Shown: positions 31,978 to 43,960 of the stretch, one piece after another
Position numbering within the stretch: the stretch's first letter is position 1
Layout of the letters: every line of letters starts with the position of its first letter
Source: Glebionis coronaria
Taxonomy: Eukaryota > Streptophyta > Magnoliopsida > Asterales > Asteraceae
Direction of reading: 5' to 3'
DNA: 64,000 nucleotides
Assembly: GCA_025667525.1 (NCBI GenBank)
Contig: CM046875.1
Location: forward strand, 437,298,617-437,362,616
The notes under the pieces: model-generated
Told to the model about the DNA's origin: nothing
The model's input: the letters and a program-made list of their open reading frames with translations, nothing else
Database searches by the model: none
Position numbers and translations under genes: made by a program

Positions 31978-33058
31978 TGATGCGTGTTCTACAAGTCCCT
32001 AATTTATATTAAGAAGATATTACCAAACGAGGGAGTAGAACACAAAAACGGGCAAGTATACCCTTTCGTTTGTAGTGTAGTTTTGTAGAGGTTTGATTCA
32101 AGACTTATGTTTTATAAGCGACTAAGCTTGGTTTGATTCAAGACTTATGTCTTATAAGCGACTAAGCTTGGTTTGATTCAAGACTTATGTCTTATAACTT
32201 ACAAGAGATTAATAAACCTTTTTCGTCAAAATGGTGTTTTACAATCCACTTGGTTTGATTAAAAAATTATGTCTTATAAGTGACTAAGCTTAAACAAGTT
32301 TCCAAAAAGTTCAATGTTTTATCAAATTATCTAAGCGGATCTCTCTAAACAAAGATTCAAAAATCATAGACAAGTTCTTTAAAAACTCGTTATAACAACT
32401 TGACCATTTTAGACCCCAAGTAACTGTAACAGATCTAGTTTGATAAAACAACGTGATAGAATAGGTGGCAATGTGGTTCTACGAAATTAGCTTGAAATAA
32501 ATTTGTAAAAGATCATATCATAGCATCATCACTAACTATATTTACATACCCATGTAAAAGATTATATGGAACGAAGAGTACACAAGTGTCATGATTGTAT
32601 CGACATTCCGCTAACCCAATAGTATATTACTCTTATTAGAAATATTTCCCAATAGTGAAAATATACCAAAAAGATGATAAAAAAACTAAGAGATTCAGAC
32701 TAGAGAATGAGAGGAGTGTGTGAGATGGGATATGGAAATTAGAGGTGAAGCTCTCTATTTATAGTCCTGGTGGAGGTAAATGTGCGTCGCACCATCCAAA
32801 ATGTGCGTTGCACATTGGAGGTGGATTTTGTGCGCCGCACCTCTGAACAAGTGAGCCGCACTTTCGTGCGTCCAAAATGGTCTTTTCACTTTATTTCTTC
32901 TTTATTGCTTCTAAGGACAAAACTTTGGTTTCTTTTATTGGGGCGTTCAACCTTTAACCTGCATATAAAATGCAATGTTGAAGTATCGAAAGTCCTTATT
33001 TAACATAGATAATGAGACAATAGTGATGGTTTGAATATGTACAATTTGGGTGTTATCA
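31978..33058 (-). repeat. 3' LTR of element E
   Basis: The sense strand starts TGATAACACCC after the polypurine tract; the other end is taken as TGATGCGTG at 31978, giving a TGAT/ATCA inverted repeat and ~1,081 bp. The partner is outside the window. It contains a 40-bp tandem repeat and CTATAAATAG (sense; 32755-32764) as TATA box next to an AGAG/CTCT inverted repeat. Confidence 0.6.
32091..32291 (-). repeat. 40-bp tandem repeat in element E LTR
   Basis: GTTTGATTCAAGACTTATGT begins units at 32091, 32131 and 32171 (the third cut short at about 32198); a diverged fourth copy lies at about 32251-32291. Confidence 0.9.
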
Positions 33059-33097
33059 AATTTTTCCACACTTAGCTATTGCTTTCCCTCAAGCAAT
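33059..33097 (-). promoter_or_regulatory. Polypurine tract and pre-PPT stem-loop of element E
   Basis: The sense strand has ATTGCTT / AA(A)GCAAT around a GAGGG loop (33078-33097), then AAGTGTGGAAAAATT next to the LTR. Same layout as in A and F. Confidence 0.75.
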
Positions 33098-34258
33098 CAA
33101 AGCGAGAAAACAAGATTAGATTTCAAAAACATAAGTATTATGAAGCATGTTAGGAAAATGATTAGGTTTCTAAGTAGCAAAAGCAAACGACACAATAATT
33201 TCAACACCTCACTTGGGATTAGTATTTAGATTTAAATTCACCCAATGTCAATCACAAGGGGAAATTGTAAGATAACACTCAAATAGATCAGAAATAAAAT
33301 AGATAGCTACCATATGCTTATATGAGACACGTAAACATAACCGTTGCGGCGTGAGCACCAGATTAATTTTTAAAGAGGCAAAACGTGATATAGATGAGGG
33401 TTTTGTAACACAGTATGCCATGCCAAAGTCGTAAAATAAACTATACTTTATTTCGTTTTGATATTTTTCTTCTTTTATTTAAGTGAAATCATAACACTTT
33501 CGACTTGACAATGAAAGGCATAAATACAAGGATATCGGCACAATGGATAATATAGCACATGGGTACGAGTGCCACATATTTTATCAAGACAAAGTAGCTC
33601 GACTAAGATGATATAATGGGGATTTGTTTTGCCTCTAAAAATATCTATAAATTAACCTCACTGCGATTTAGGAAACGATGATCAAGCACAAGTTCTGGAG
33701 CACACTAAATTATCGGTTTTCACACAAAATAGAGAAATTTAAAGGCTCGGTTTTCACACATATTTGGTGGATTGATTTGTGCTTAGTTAGAGTGTCAGTC
33801 AAAGAGATTTTTGCTTTGCTAAAGACACTTTATTTATTTACAAAACAACTTTATTTTTATTTTTGAAAAGATTTTTTTTGGTGTGCAGAAAATTGGTTTA
33901 TAAATTTATTTATTTTTCCTATTTGACTCCTCCTCCACACTTAAGATGAACATCATCCTTGATGTGAGAACTGATAAAACTAAAAATATGGAAAATGCAA
34001 ATGAAACGAGAACTTCTCGGGGCTTAGTAGAAAATTGCTGGACTTCAAAAGTGGAATCCGGCTTAGAGCTCCAATTTGATTTTTCCTGCATAAACATAAC
34101 AAATAAACACACATGCAAAATATACACAAGGACGATTTTATTTATTTACAAGTCCTCCATCACATTTAAGATAAAACGTGAGACAAAATTACAAGGATTG
34201 CCTTCCAAGAAGCGCTAAGTTTAGAGTATTCAGCCAGACTTGGCTACTCGAAATTATT
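33098..34258 (-). other. Noncoding 3' region of element E
   Basis: No protein recognised. It has a second stem-loop plus PPT-like site at 33925-33970 (sense ACATC/GATGT around AAGGAT, then AAGTGTGGAGGAGG) and a similar purine tract near 34150. The rest is AT-rich. Confidence 0.55.
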
Positions 34259-35535
34259 TCACAAAGAATAGGGTATCTTCGTTATAAATTCGTTACAGTT
34301 TTCCTCCTCGTGGTAGAGCTTAAGTCTATGTCCATTGACTATGAATGTGGTGTTGTCTCTACCATATAGTTCAACATATCCGGATGGATATTGGTGTTTC
34401 ACTATATAAGGTCCAGTCCATCTCGAGGCAAGCTTTGGCTGTTTGAATTTGTACTTCGAGATAATGAGGAGTACTTTATTTCCATTCTTGAATTTTTTTC
34501 CTTAATCTTAACTTGCGATCATGCAAGAATTTGGTTCGTTCTTTGTATAAACGAGAACTTTCATAAGCTTGATGTCAAAATTCGTCTAACTCGTGAAGTT
34601 GGAATATTCTCTTTTCGCCAACTGTGATAAGATCTAGGTTACAGTTTATGAGAGCCCATAATGCACGATGTTCGATGTTCGATTGGTAAATGGCATGTAT
34701 TTCCATACAAAAGCTGTATGGAGTGGTTCCGGTGGGTGTTTTGCATGTGGTACGAAAGGCCCATAGAGCATCTTCTAACTTCTTAGACCAACAAGCGGGG
34801 TTATTTTTTATGGTCTTTTTAAGAATTTGCTTAAGATCTCTATAAGTGTTTTCAGCTTGGCCACACGTTTGAGGGTGGTAAGATGTGGAAAAACGGTGTT
34901 TAACTCCATATCTTTTCATGACTTTATCCATGAGCTTGTTACAAAATGAGTTCCTCTATAGCTTATAAGAGCTTTTGGAATTCCAGAACGATAGAATAAC
35001 TTCTTTAAGAATGCTATAACAACTACTGCATAATTGGTTTGCAAGGCTTGAGATTACGCCTATTTTGACACATAGTCAACGACGATTAAAATGTATTCAC
35101 ATTTGTACGTTTTGGGAAACGGCCCCATGAATTCGATACCCCGCACGTCAAATATTTCACATACTTGGATGTTGTTGAGAGGAATTTCATCTCTCTTGAA
35201 ATGTTTCCATTCTTTTGACATGCTTCGCAAAGGCGGACTAAGGTATGAGCTTCACTAACGATTGTAGGCCAATGAAAACCTGCGTCAAACACTTTTTTAG
35301 CGGTTGCGTTCGTGGCATAATGTCCTCCGGTCGGTGCATAGTGACATTTATCGATAATTTTTTGAGTTTCAGATCCGGAAATACAATGTCAGATCATTCC
35401 ATCGGGACATACTTTGAAGAGATGGGGTTCATCCCAAAAGTATTTCTTAAGTTCAAAGAAGAATTTCTTCTTTTCTTGGTATGTCATTCCCTTTCATAAG
35501 ATACCTACAACCAAATAGTTTTCAAATAATGCGAA
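34259..35535 (-). pseudogene. Element E integrase remnant
   Basis: From its 5' side: a zinc region ([25 protein letters not shown]), a broken core, then VMKRYGVKHRFSTSYHPQTCGQAENTYRDLKQIL with the third catalytic residue (Glu in GQAE) present, ALWAFRTTCKTPTGTTPY, and a C-terminal part reading RWTGPYIV and NGHRLK-like blocks before the stop at 34259-34261. Stops and shifts lie near 34575, 34935 and 35050. The fold is that of Ty3/gypsy integrases of the Athila/Tat group. Confidence 0.8.
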
Positions 35536-36175
35536 CTATAGTGTTTCATTGGTACTTACTTGCATGATATGCTCTTCGGGAAAATCATCGATTTCATCAT
35601 CGCTTGAATCGTCATTCACAAGGCGGGATAAATGATTGGCGGCAAGATTATATGCTTCTTTTTTATCTTTTATTTCCAAATCAAATTCTTGTAAAAGCAA
35701 TATCCAACGTCTAAGCCGTGGCTTGGCGTCTTGCTTTTTGAACAATTATATTAGAGCTGAGTGATCGGTGTACACAGTTGTTTTGGACAAAACGAGGTAT
35801 GCTCAAAATTTATCAAACGCGTAAACTACTAGTATGAGTTCTTTTTCAGTGACGGTGTACTTTTGATGACCTGCGTTTACAGTTCTACTCTCAAAGTAGA
35901 TGGGGTGAAATGTTTTCCATCTTTTTTTTCCAAGGACGGTTCCAAGGGCATATTCACTTGCATCACACATAAGCATAAATGGAAGGTTCCAATTATAGCT
36001 TGCGATTGTCAGTGTGCATGTAAGCTTCGCTTTAAGAGTATCAAATACTAAAAGGCAGTCGTCATTGAAATTGAATATACTTTCTATCTCTAGACGTTTG
36101 GTAAGATGTCTCACAATCTTCAAGAAATCTTTAATGAGTCAATGGTAAAAACTGGCATGACATAAAAAACTTCTA
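35536..36175 (-). pseudogene. Element E RNase H remnant
   Basis: Visible blocks: FMLMCDASEYALGTVLGKK (first acidic residue), HPIYFESRTVNAGHQKYTVTEKELILVVYAFDKF, then, after a break near 35800, YTDHSAL-like sequence and [31 protein letters not shown]. Order and spacing match gypsy RNase H. Several stops interrupt it. Confidence 0.8.
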
Positions 36176-36937
36176 ATGCCTTTAACATTAGTAGGTGGTG
36201 GGAGTTTTGAGATTACGCTTATTATGGCTTTGCCGACTTCTAGGCCTGCGCCAGACACTGTGTGTCCAAGCACAAGTCCTTTCTTTCACCATGAAGTGAC
36301 ATTTTTCCTTGTTTGGCACAAGATTATTCAGACATTTGTCGAAAGAGTTTCCAAAGACGGAGAAATCGTCCAACAAAACTACGACTGATTCTTCGATCAT
36401 ATCGTGAAAATAACAATCATGCACCTCTGGAAAGTAGCAGGTGCATTGCATAGGCCAAAAGGCATGCGCCTATACGCGTAAGTTCCAAATGGACAAGTAA
36501 ACGTGGTTTTCTCTTGATCCATAGGTTTATTGGGATTTGAAAGTATCTGAAAAAAACCATCGAGGAAACAAAAGTATTCATTTCCTTCGAGTTTCTAACA
36601 TTTGATCCATGAATGGCAAAAGGAAAGTGATCATTTGCGGTTGCGTCTTTCAACTTCCGATAGTCAATACAAACTATCCATCCGGTGATGGTTCGGGATG
36701 GTACTAACTCATTGTTTTCATTAGTCACTACATTGATACCTCCCTTTTTAGGTACACAATGAATAGGACTAACCCATGGGCTATAGGCGACTGCGTAAAT
36801 TATTCTAGAGTCTAGAAGTTTGATTGTTTCCATTTTGACAACATCTTTCATGTTAGAATTTAGTCTTTGTTGTTTTTGCACGACGGGTTTCTTGTCTTTC
36901 AAAAGTTGGATTTTGTGTTTACAAAATGATGGATATA
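36176..36937 (-). pseudogene. Element E reverse transcriptase, interrupted by element F
   Basis: Reads KPVVQKQQRLNSNMKDVVKMETIKLLDS, SPWVSPIHCVPKKGG, WIVCIDYRKLKDATANDHFPF, then the catalytic block VVVLLDDFSVFGNSF (FMDDFSVFG in intact relatives; both Asp kept) and EKCHFMVKE. Frameshifts occur near 36600 and 36430, and one between the catalytic block and the thumb. Element F inserted 12 or so codons before KPVVQKQ. Confidence 0.85.
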
Positions 36938-39900
36938 TGATGTAGCCTTTTTACTACCCTTTAGGAAAAGAGAGCAAAATAGTGGAAAGTATTAAGTGTC
37001 GGTTTAGGAAAACCAAGCACTAATGACCAATGGTGAAAGTTCGTTTTCCAAGGAGGCTAGTGTGTTGTGTTGAAAGATGATTAACTTTGTGATTATATTG
37101 ATTATGAGAAAAGAAAATAGAAAGGGGATAAGAAGAGAATGACGGTTACGATGACGATTTAAACTAAGACGAAAAGGTCGTACACGTAAAACCGTAAAAG
37201 CACCAAAATTAAAAACTTACTCTAAAAATTCCTAGAAAATTTCAATAAATCCTAAATAATGTAAATAGAGTTTACAAAAAATCAAAAATCACGCAAACCT
37301 TTTATTTAATTAAATAACGATTTTTTAATGCTAATTAAAGCCCTAAAAATCAATTTAATTAACAAAAAGTCCAAAATGAGTTTTATCACTTTGTAAACCT
37401 CTAAAATGACCTAACTTAATTTAAAACTATTTTTGAAAATTTTAAAATTAATTCAAACTATTTAAAAACAATTAAAAACTACTAAAACTTAAAATAATTA
37501 TAAAAATTTAATCTGAGGACAATAAAAATATTCCAAAAGTAGTAAAATTCCTAACTTAATGTATTTAACCTAAGAAAAATATAAAAACTTGAAAAATCCA
37601 AATTTTAATTTTTAATAATAAAATAATAATAAAATAATATTAAAAATCTAAAATTTATAAAAATTCTAAAAACTTGCAAACTAGCTTAATTTGACCTAAA
37701 TAAACAGAAAATGAACTTGAAATTAAAAAATACCCCTAATGGGCCTCCAAATGGGCCAAAAGTCAAAACAGACCCCTTAATGGGCTCAAATAGGCCCAAT
37801 AAGAAAAATGTTGTCCAATTTGGCCCAAAAGCTCCTATCTGACTCAAAATTTGATTTTGAACACAATTTTTCAAAGGCCCAAAAGCTGAAAATGTGAAAT
37901 AAGCTGGCTTATATCAAACAGCTTATTCTTAATGGCCTTTTTGGCCCATTAAGCTATAAGCTGATGCCATAAGCTCAAATTAGACACACAAGCTTCTTTT
38001 GAGTTGCTTAAGACTTTTGTAAAAAGAAATTTGAAATAAGACAAAGGAATAAGCCTGAAAATGCAAAAAGCAATCTACACAAAACGACAAAATAGTCGTT
38101 TTCGAGTTCTAGGCTATCCCAAGAGCTGATTCAAGTTTCTAATGCTTTTAAATGACTTAACTAAGCTTAATCAACAAAAAGTTTTCAAATAAGTTCACTC
38201 AATAAGCTGGAATAAGCAAATAAGCACTTATGAAAAAGTCAAATGAGTTGGTTTTCTAGCAAAAAGTCAAAGTCAAAGTCTAATAAGCTCTAGTTTAAAC
38301 AAATGGGTCAAATAAGGAAGATTGATCACAAAAAATAAGTTGTTGCAGGTCTGGATAAGCCAATATGGCTTATTAATAAGCTGAATGCAAAATTACACTA
38401 GCAGTGGCTAGTTTTGGGTGTTGAGCAGTGGAAACTTTTTCCACTGCTTGACTTCTTGACTTTTTTTGTCTTTAGTGACTTTTTTGGAGATTCAAGTTAC
38501 ACAAAGGCACCCAAATGATCAGTGGATCAAGATGAGTCAAATACAACAAAGAACTCACAATCACTAACAACCAATTAGTACAATTTAATCAAAACATCAC
38601 CAGATCTAGCACAGACATGAACAAATAAGCAATTATGAACTTATAAGCTGTTTTAGCAAATTTCAGCCAACCAAATTACACCAAAAGCATACACAAGCTA
38701 TTATAAACACAAATGAACAAGTTTAAACAGTTTTCATGCAATGTCTCAAAGCCTAAATCAAGATTCAAGCAGATGAAGGTTACTGATGAACACTAACACA
38801 AGCAGATTTTACTTTTGCTGATGCACTTGACCAACAAGCTAGATTCAATCACTCAGATCTATCACATAAGTTATATTAATGATGTTTTAACAACTTTTAA
38901 CCCTAAGCATGCATAAATTCTAGAAATTACCAAAATATTAGGTCAAAAACAGTTAAACTTAATGAGATATAGCACAATGTTTGATTTGAGGTTTCAAACC
39001 TAAAAACTTGCAGCAATATGCACTCAACCAAGCCAATAACAGATAACAAGCACAAACACAGACTTCTTACCACTCAATAACAACTTATGATCTCAAACAG
39101 GTAATCCCAAACACCCTTTTAACTTTTCAAATCCAAAATTTTCAAATCAAAAGTGTTTTCCAAGACCACCCAAGCCCAAATAAGCACAATAACAAATATA
39201 TTAAGCAGATTTAAGCAAGATTAGACCATAAAATCAGCAAGAACACAAGTAGCACATAAATTCACCAAAAATCAAGATTTTAACATATTTTGGGTAGAAA
39301 GGTGTGTACCCTCATGGATGTACATCCACACCCACGAATTTTGAGCTTATGTACTAACAAGAACAAGTACAAGTTTCCACAAACAACCCTGCTAAGAATC
39401 AACAAGGTTAAGAGCACAATATACAAATCAGAAAAGTTAAAAAGCCTTGATTAATGCAACTCTTGTATCCCACACTTAATTATACCCAAGTTATAGGCTT
39501 CACCACACCTTGATAACTCAATATCAGGATGCTATGATCAGCTTTATAGCCCAAGAATTCCAAGGTGTACCAAGAAACTTAGCAAAATATCAAGCTTGAA
39601 GGAAAATGTGCAAACTTTTGCACACTCCTTGAAAACAGGTTTTAAGGTTTAAGATTAGCAAACAAGTAACAATAATAATCAAGAAACAACAATGACACTT
39701 GACTTTTCTTCAAAGATTCAAACTCATTTCATTAAACTGAAAATGGATTTACAGAATTTTGAACAAAGGAAAATTCAAGAGCAAATGTAAACGTGAAGCC
39801 CTATACCCTTTATATAGAGGGTGTACATGGCATTTGTAACCTAAAAATCTCAAAACCCTAAGCATGTGTTCTTCAAGAAATACCCCTTGAGGGTTTGAAG

Positions 39901-41166
39901 ATGCTTGAACATGTGACAAGTTCTTGGCTGCTTGTGTGAGTTGGCATGTGTGAAAGTATGATCAATGACTTCAAATAAGCTTAGAAAATAAGCTGGAATG
40001 TGGGTTGTTGGATTTATGTCCAAATTTTGGCAGTTTGCACAAAGTGTGTAGTAGGGAATCTTGTGTGGGGTTCCATGTTGATGTAGCATGTGATTTAAAG
40101 GTTGGGTTGTGTTTATATGATCATTAGTCACTAATCTGGAAAGATTTAGGGGCTAATTACAAGTAATTAGTAAACCCCTAATTATGTTCTTGAGGGAATA
40201 GTGCCATGTTTTAATCCGTTTTTGGTTTGGATTAAGTTTAAAAACTTGTTAATGGCGCCAAGATTAGTTAATAATAAACCTGTTGAGTGGATGGGTGAGG
40301 TGGAGCAATGGTGCATTCTGATTGGTTTTGGGGTGTTAGTGGGGCACGTGTCAATCCCTCAATGGTCTAGGTAACATTTGTTGTCTGCCACATTTAGTCC
40401 CTCACCTTTAATACTCCTTTCACTTGCAAATAAATCCGGCCAAACTTCATTTCCTTTGTTATTGAAGTTTCACTTTTCACACTTTTGCCCCAAAAAGTTT
40501 TGTAAAATGATTTCAGGGGTATTTCTTGCCAATTCTTGATTCTTGAAGGACTGATTTGGTATTTTCTTCAAGGATAATGGTCTTGACTTGTATGATTGAC
40601 ATTTTGGAGGACTGAAAATGACAAGTCTTCATTTTTGAGGGACCATTCTTGCCAAGTCTTCAAAGTCAAGGGTCCTTTTGGTAATTTTGATATTTTCAAA
40701 GGACCAAATTTGTAATTCTTGTAACTTGGAGTTCTTCATGGTATGTTTGACTTTGATAAGGACTAATATTGACATTTTAGTTTTGTTGAGGGACTAAAAT
40801 TGCCAATTGTTCAAAGTGGAGGGCCCTTTTTGCAATTTTGACAAACTTTAGGGACCAATCTTGTAATTATGAAGATACAAGGGTATAAAGTGTCAATTAT
40901 TCAATGTTGGAGGACCCTTCTTCATAAATCTTCAAATCTTCAAGGATTTTCTTTGGAAAATCTTCATTAGGGCTTGGTTCAATGTGCGGCTTCGTTTCCC
41001 GTGTTCGTTTTTGCATGATTCTTGTAATCTTTTGTCATTTTCTCAATATCCGTACCCAAAATACACAAGAAACAAACACAAGCATATATTGGTGTATTTT
41101 CATGATATTTTATGCATTTTAAGCCCTTTTTGGACGATGAGACTATGTATAAAAGCAGTCTCATCA
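36938..41166 (-). repeat. 3' LTR of element F
   Basis: 4,229 bp, TGATGTAGCC to GTCTCATCA. It contains a region dense in ATAAGC/GCTTAT words (about 37895-38400), a TATA box between ACCCT/AGGGT arms (39805-39822) and a degenerate ~35 bp repeat around GGGACTAAAATTG (40545-40960). The right LTR lacks a ~38 bp block near its end. Confidence 0.95.
39805..39822 (-). promoter_or_regulatory. TATA box in a short inverted repeat, element F LTR
   Basis: The sense strand reads ACCCT, CTATATAA, AGGGT, so the TATA box sits in the loop. In the right LTR (62325-62345) the arms are partly mutated. Confidence 0.5.
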
Positions 41167-41204
41167 CTCCCCATACTAAACCATTGCCGTGCCCTCACGC
41201 AATG
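41167..41204 (-). promoter_or_regulatory. Polypurine tract and pre-PPT stem-loop of element F
   Basis: Sense strand: a stem-loop at 41182-41204 pairs CATTGCGTG with CAC plus GCAATG around an AGGG loop with one bulged G, then TTTAGTATGGGGAG abuts the LTR start TGATGAG. Confidence 0.8.
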
Positions 41205-42977
41205 CTAGAATAAAGTATCGTAGAACCTCCAAAATTTATTTTTATTCACTTTATTGAAAGATAAACTAGCTACTATTACTACTACTTGCGTTTTAGATAT
41301 AATGTATGATTTTCATCGAAAATGGGACGTTTAGGTTCATAGAACAAGAACACGTGAATGCTTCGTTAGAAATAATTTCATCGTCCTCGATTTTCACCCC
41401 AATTCCATGTCAAGCGTGCAACGAGATCATTGTCATTATAAGTTAGTAATGCTAACACTACTCATATGCCCTAATCACGTACTTATCCTCCCATTTTCCT
41501 AAGTTGTATCTCTTATATTTTATTTTGTCTTGAATGTTTCACGAGGATACATTGTTTGACTTATGCGATGATAGAGATTTAGGTCTAAAAATTGAGTCCT
41601 AACGGTGTAACCAAGACCATCAAATCAATAACCCCTCCTAATAGACAATGATGTCAAAAAATTAAGTCAACAAGAAGGACTGATAAACAAGGTTTTATAA
41701 CGGTTTTAAACATGAGACTTATTACCAAGACTTTTATACGCCCCCTAACGGAAGGGCCTTATTATCTTTGGTTTACCTCCATCTTTTATTCAACTTCGCC
41801 ATGAAGCTTTTATTATGACTTCGGTCTTGCCTTGCCTTTTATTATCCACCTCATCGGTAGTTTTATTAGCCAAAGACGTATATCCTCACGCTAAGGCGAA
41901 TTTTGGATCTTTAAAGCTTCAAAGATTAAGGCTTGATTCACTTTCAATTTTGCATAGATTTTTCGGCCTTGTGGGCTTCAAATTGTTTGCTTTATTTAGG
42001 TGAGCACTTGAAATCTTATTATTGGGTGAAGCTTTTGATTATTCGGGTGCCAATACTTCAAAACCGTGACGCTGGCGATACCTTAATGTCTTCCCAATTT
42101 AATTACACGGAATCTACTAGAAAAGACTAGAAACCCAACAATCAAGACTAAACCGCTAAGTCAATATTTATTAAGCAAAAAATATTTACAAGCGAAGGGA
42201 GAATAAGCAATCAACGAGAACACATGAGTTTTTGAAAGAATACGAGTACTCTACGTTTAGCATAGTAACTTATAATTAACCCTATCATTTCTCGTCCTCA
42301 TTTAAGAGACTTAGCCTAATGTGAAGTTAAGGAATCGAAGCTAAGTGCTCAACACGCACGGTCGAGTCAAAAATTACTCTTATTCTCGCCACCGGAAAAC
42401 CTACATTCATGTCTTCAAACACTTATGAAATATGAGAAAATTTTTTAAATTTGGCCATTTTTAGCCTTATTTGCAACAAAACGATAATAAAAAGATAAAC
42501 TTTGGAAAGCGTGAAGGTTTGGCAAGGCAAGTATCTATTCACCCCCATACTAAAGTTAAACATTGTCCTCAATGTTTTGAGTCTAGGGGTGAAAACACCC
42601 CCATACTAGAGACGTAGTCGAATGCCTAATCTAGCATGGAAAGGGTGTAACCGTTAAATTTAAAGCCGTTTATGAAGTGTGCTATAAACCTAAGGTTAGA
42701 ACATCAATGGATATATCATGGATATTGAGAAAGTCTTCAAAGCAAACGATCGAGTGCTCCCATAAAACGAACACGAGAGGCTCCAATCGTGAAGATCATG
42801 ATCATCTAAAATCCACAATTCACAAACAACCACGGAACAAAGGTTGGAAGGGCACAAATCCCCACACGTTACTTCATTAGAAAGCGATAATATGTACACA
42901 GGATAAGCATGGGACTCCCCCACGAGGCACCTCATTTTTGATTACCGAGTCATGAGCTCGACTCGATCCCCTCAATG
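41205..42977 (-). other. Noncoding 3' region of element F
   Basis: No protein recognised. Two extra PPT-like sites (sense TAGTATGGGGG) lie at about 42542-42552 and 42597-42607, and next to the first is a perfect hairpin AAACATTG / CAATGTTT around GAGGA (about 42558-42578). Element A has a close copy of this hairpin next to its own internal PPT-like site. Confidence 0.6.
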
Positions 42978-43960
42978 CTAATTATCATTGGGGAAAGTGA
43001 TTTGGTCGAGGTAGTTCAAGGATGGAACTTCCCCGCCAAAGTAGTGCTTCAACCTATGTCCATTCACCTTGAAGTTGGGGCCATCATTTTGAGCTAGCTC
43101 GATGGTCCCATAAGGAAAAACTTGAGTCACGGTGAATGGACCGGACCAACGGGATTTCAACTGACCGGAAAAGTTTTTCAAACGAGAATTAAAAAGCAAA
43201 ACTTGATCCCCAATGTTAAAAACCCGGTTTTTAATTTTAGAATCATGCAACTTTTTAGTCTTTCTTTATAAATCAATGAATTTTCATAAGCAATATCCCT
43301 TAATTCATCCAATTTATTTAATTGCATTTTCTGGTGTTTTCCCGCGGTCTCCATATCATCATTACAATGCTTTAGGGTCCAATAAGCCTTGTGTTCTAAC
43401 TCAATTGGCAAGTGACAATTTTTTCCATACACAAGCTTATAAGGAGTGCACACAATGGGCGTCTTATGAGCGGTCCTAAAAGCCCATAAAGCATCGTCCA
43501 ACTTATCCGACCAAGATTGTCGGTTTTCCCTAACGGATCTCTCCAAGATCATCTTCAACGCTCGGTTTGAAACATCGACTTGCCCACTCGTTTGTGGGTG
43601 ATAAGTCGTAGAAAGCCGATGTGTAACCCCATATTTCCTTAGGACCCTTTCGAATTGGTCGTTACAAAAATGGGTTCCACGATCGCTTATGATCGCACGA
43701 GGGGTTCCAAACCGAGAAAACAAGCTTTTCAAAAACTTGACTACCACACGAGCATCATTGGTGGGCAAAGCCTTAGCTTCCACCTACTTAGATAGGTATT
43801 CAACCGCGACAAGGATGTACTTATTACCACGAGATGATGGGAACGGCCCCATAAAGTCAATGCCCCAAACGTCAAAGATCTCACACACTTGGATGATATT
43901 TTGTGGCATTTCATCTTTTTGTGAGGCTTTTCCTTATCGTTGGCATGAGTCACATGACTT
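42978..43960 (-). pseudogene. Element F integrase core and C-terminus
   Basis: Core blocks are [15 protein letters not shown] (first Asp, about 43850), then VAVEYLSK followed by TAG at about 43785 where Trp is expected, VEAKALPTND, IISDRGTHFCNDQF (second Asp), and YHPQTSGQVDVSNRALK. The third catalytic residue is normally Glu (GQVEVSNR); here it is Asp. The C-terminal part, in another frame (42978-43250), reads GPFTVTQVFPYGTIELAQ and NGHRLKHYFGGE. The shift lies near 43210. Confidence 0.88.

Larger units (their letters stand above)
31978..36937 (-). mobile_element. Element E: Athila-type Ty3/gypsy element, left part
   Basis: Minus strand. This part holds the 3' LTR (31978-33058), polypurine tract, noncoding 3' region, integrase, RNase H and RT. 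It is cut by element F at 36938 and continues at 63651-64000, beyond the window. Joining the parts over one ATATA restores the RT-entry block ending SFCKHKI. The coding part is badly decayed, which fits its being the oldest layer here. Confidence 0.85.

Noticed and set aside
33678..34627. Series of short + strand frames
   Set aside because: They lie opposite the noncoding and integrase part of element E and show no domain.
37686..41208. Small frames in the element F LTR, for example 39850-40131, also present at 62372-62653
   Set aside because: Both are LTR copies without known domains; conservation is expected from LTR identity.
41815..42130. Possible envelope-like gene in the 3' part of element F
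   Set aside because: Frames are on the wrong strand and short; no signal peptide plus transmembrane pattern in the sense strand.
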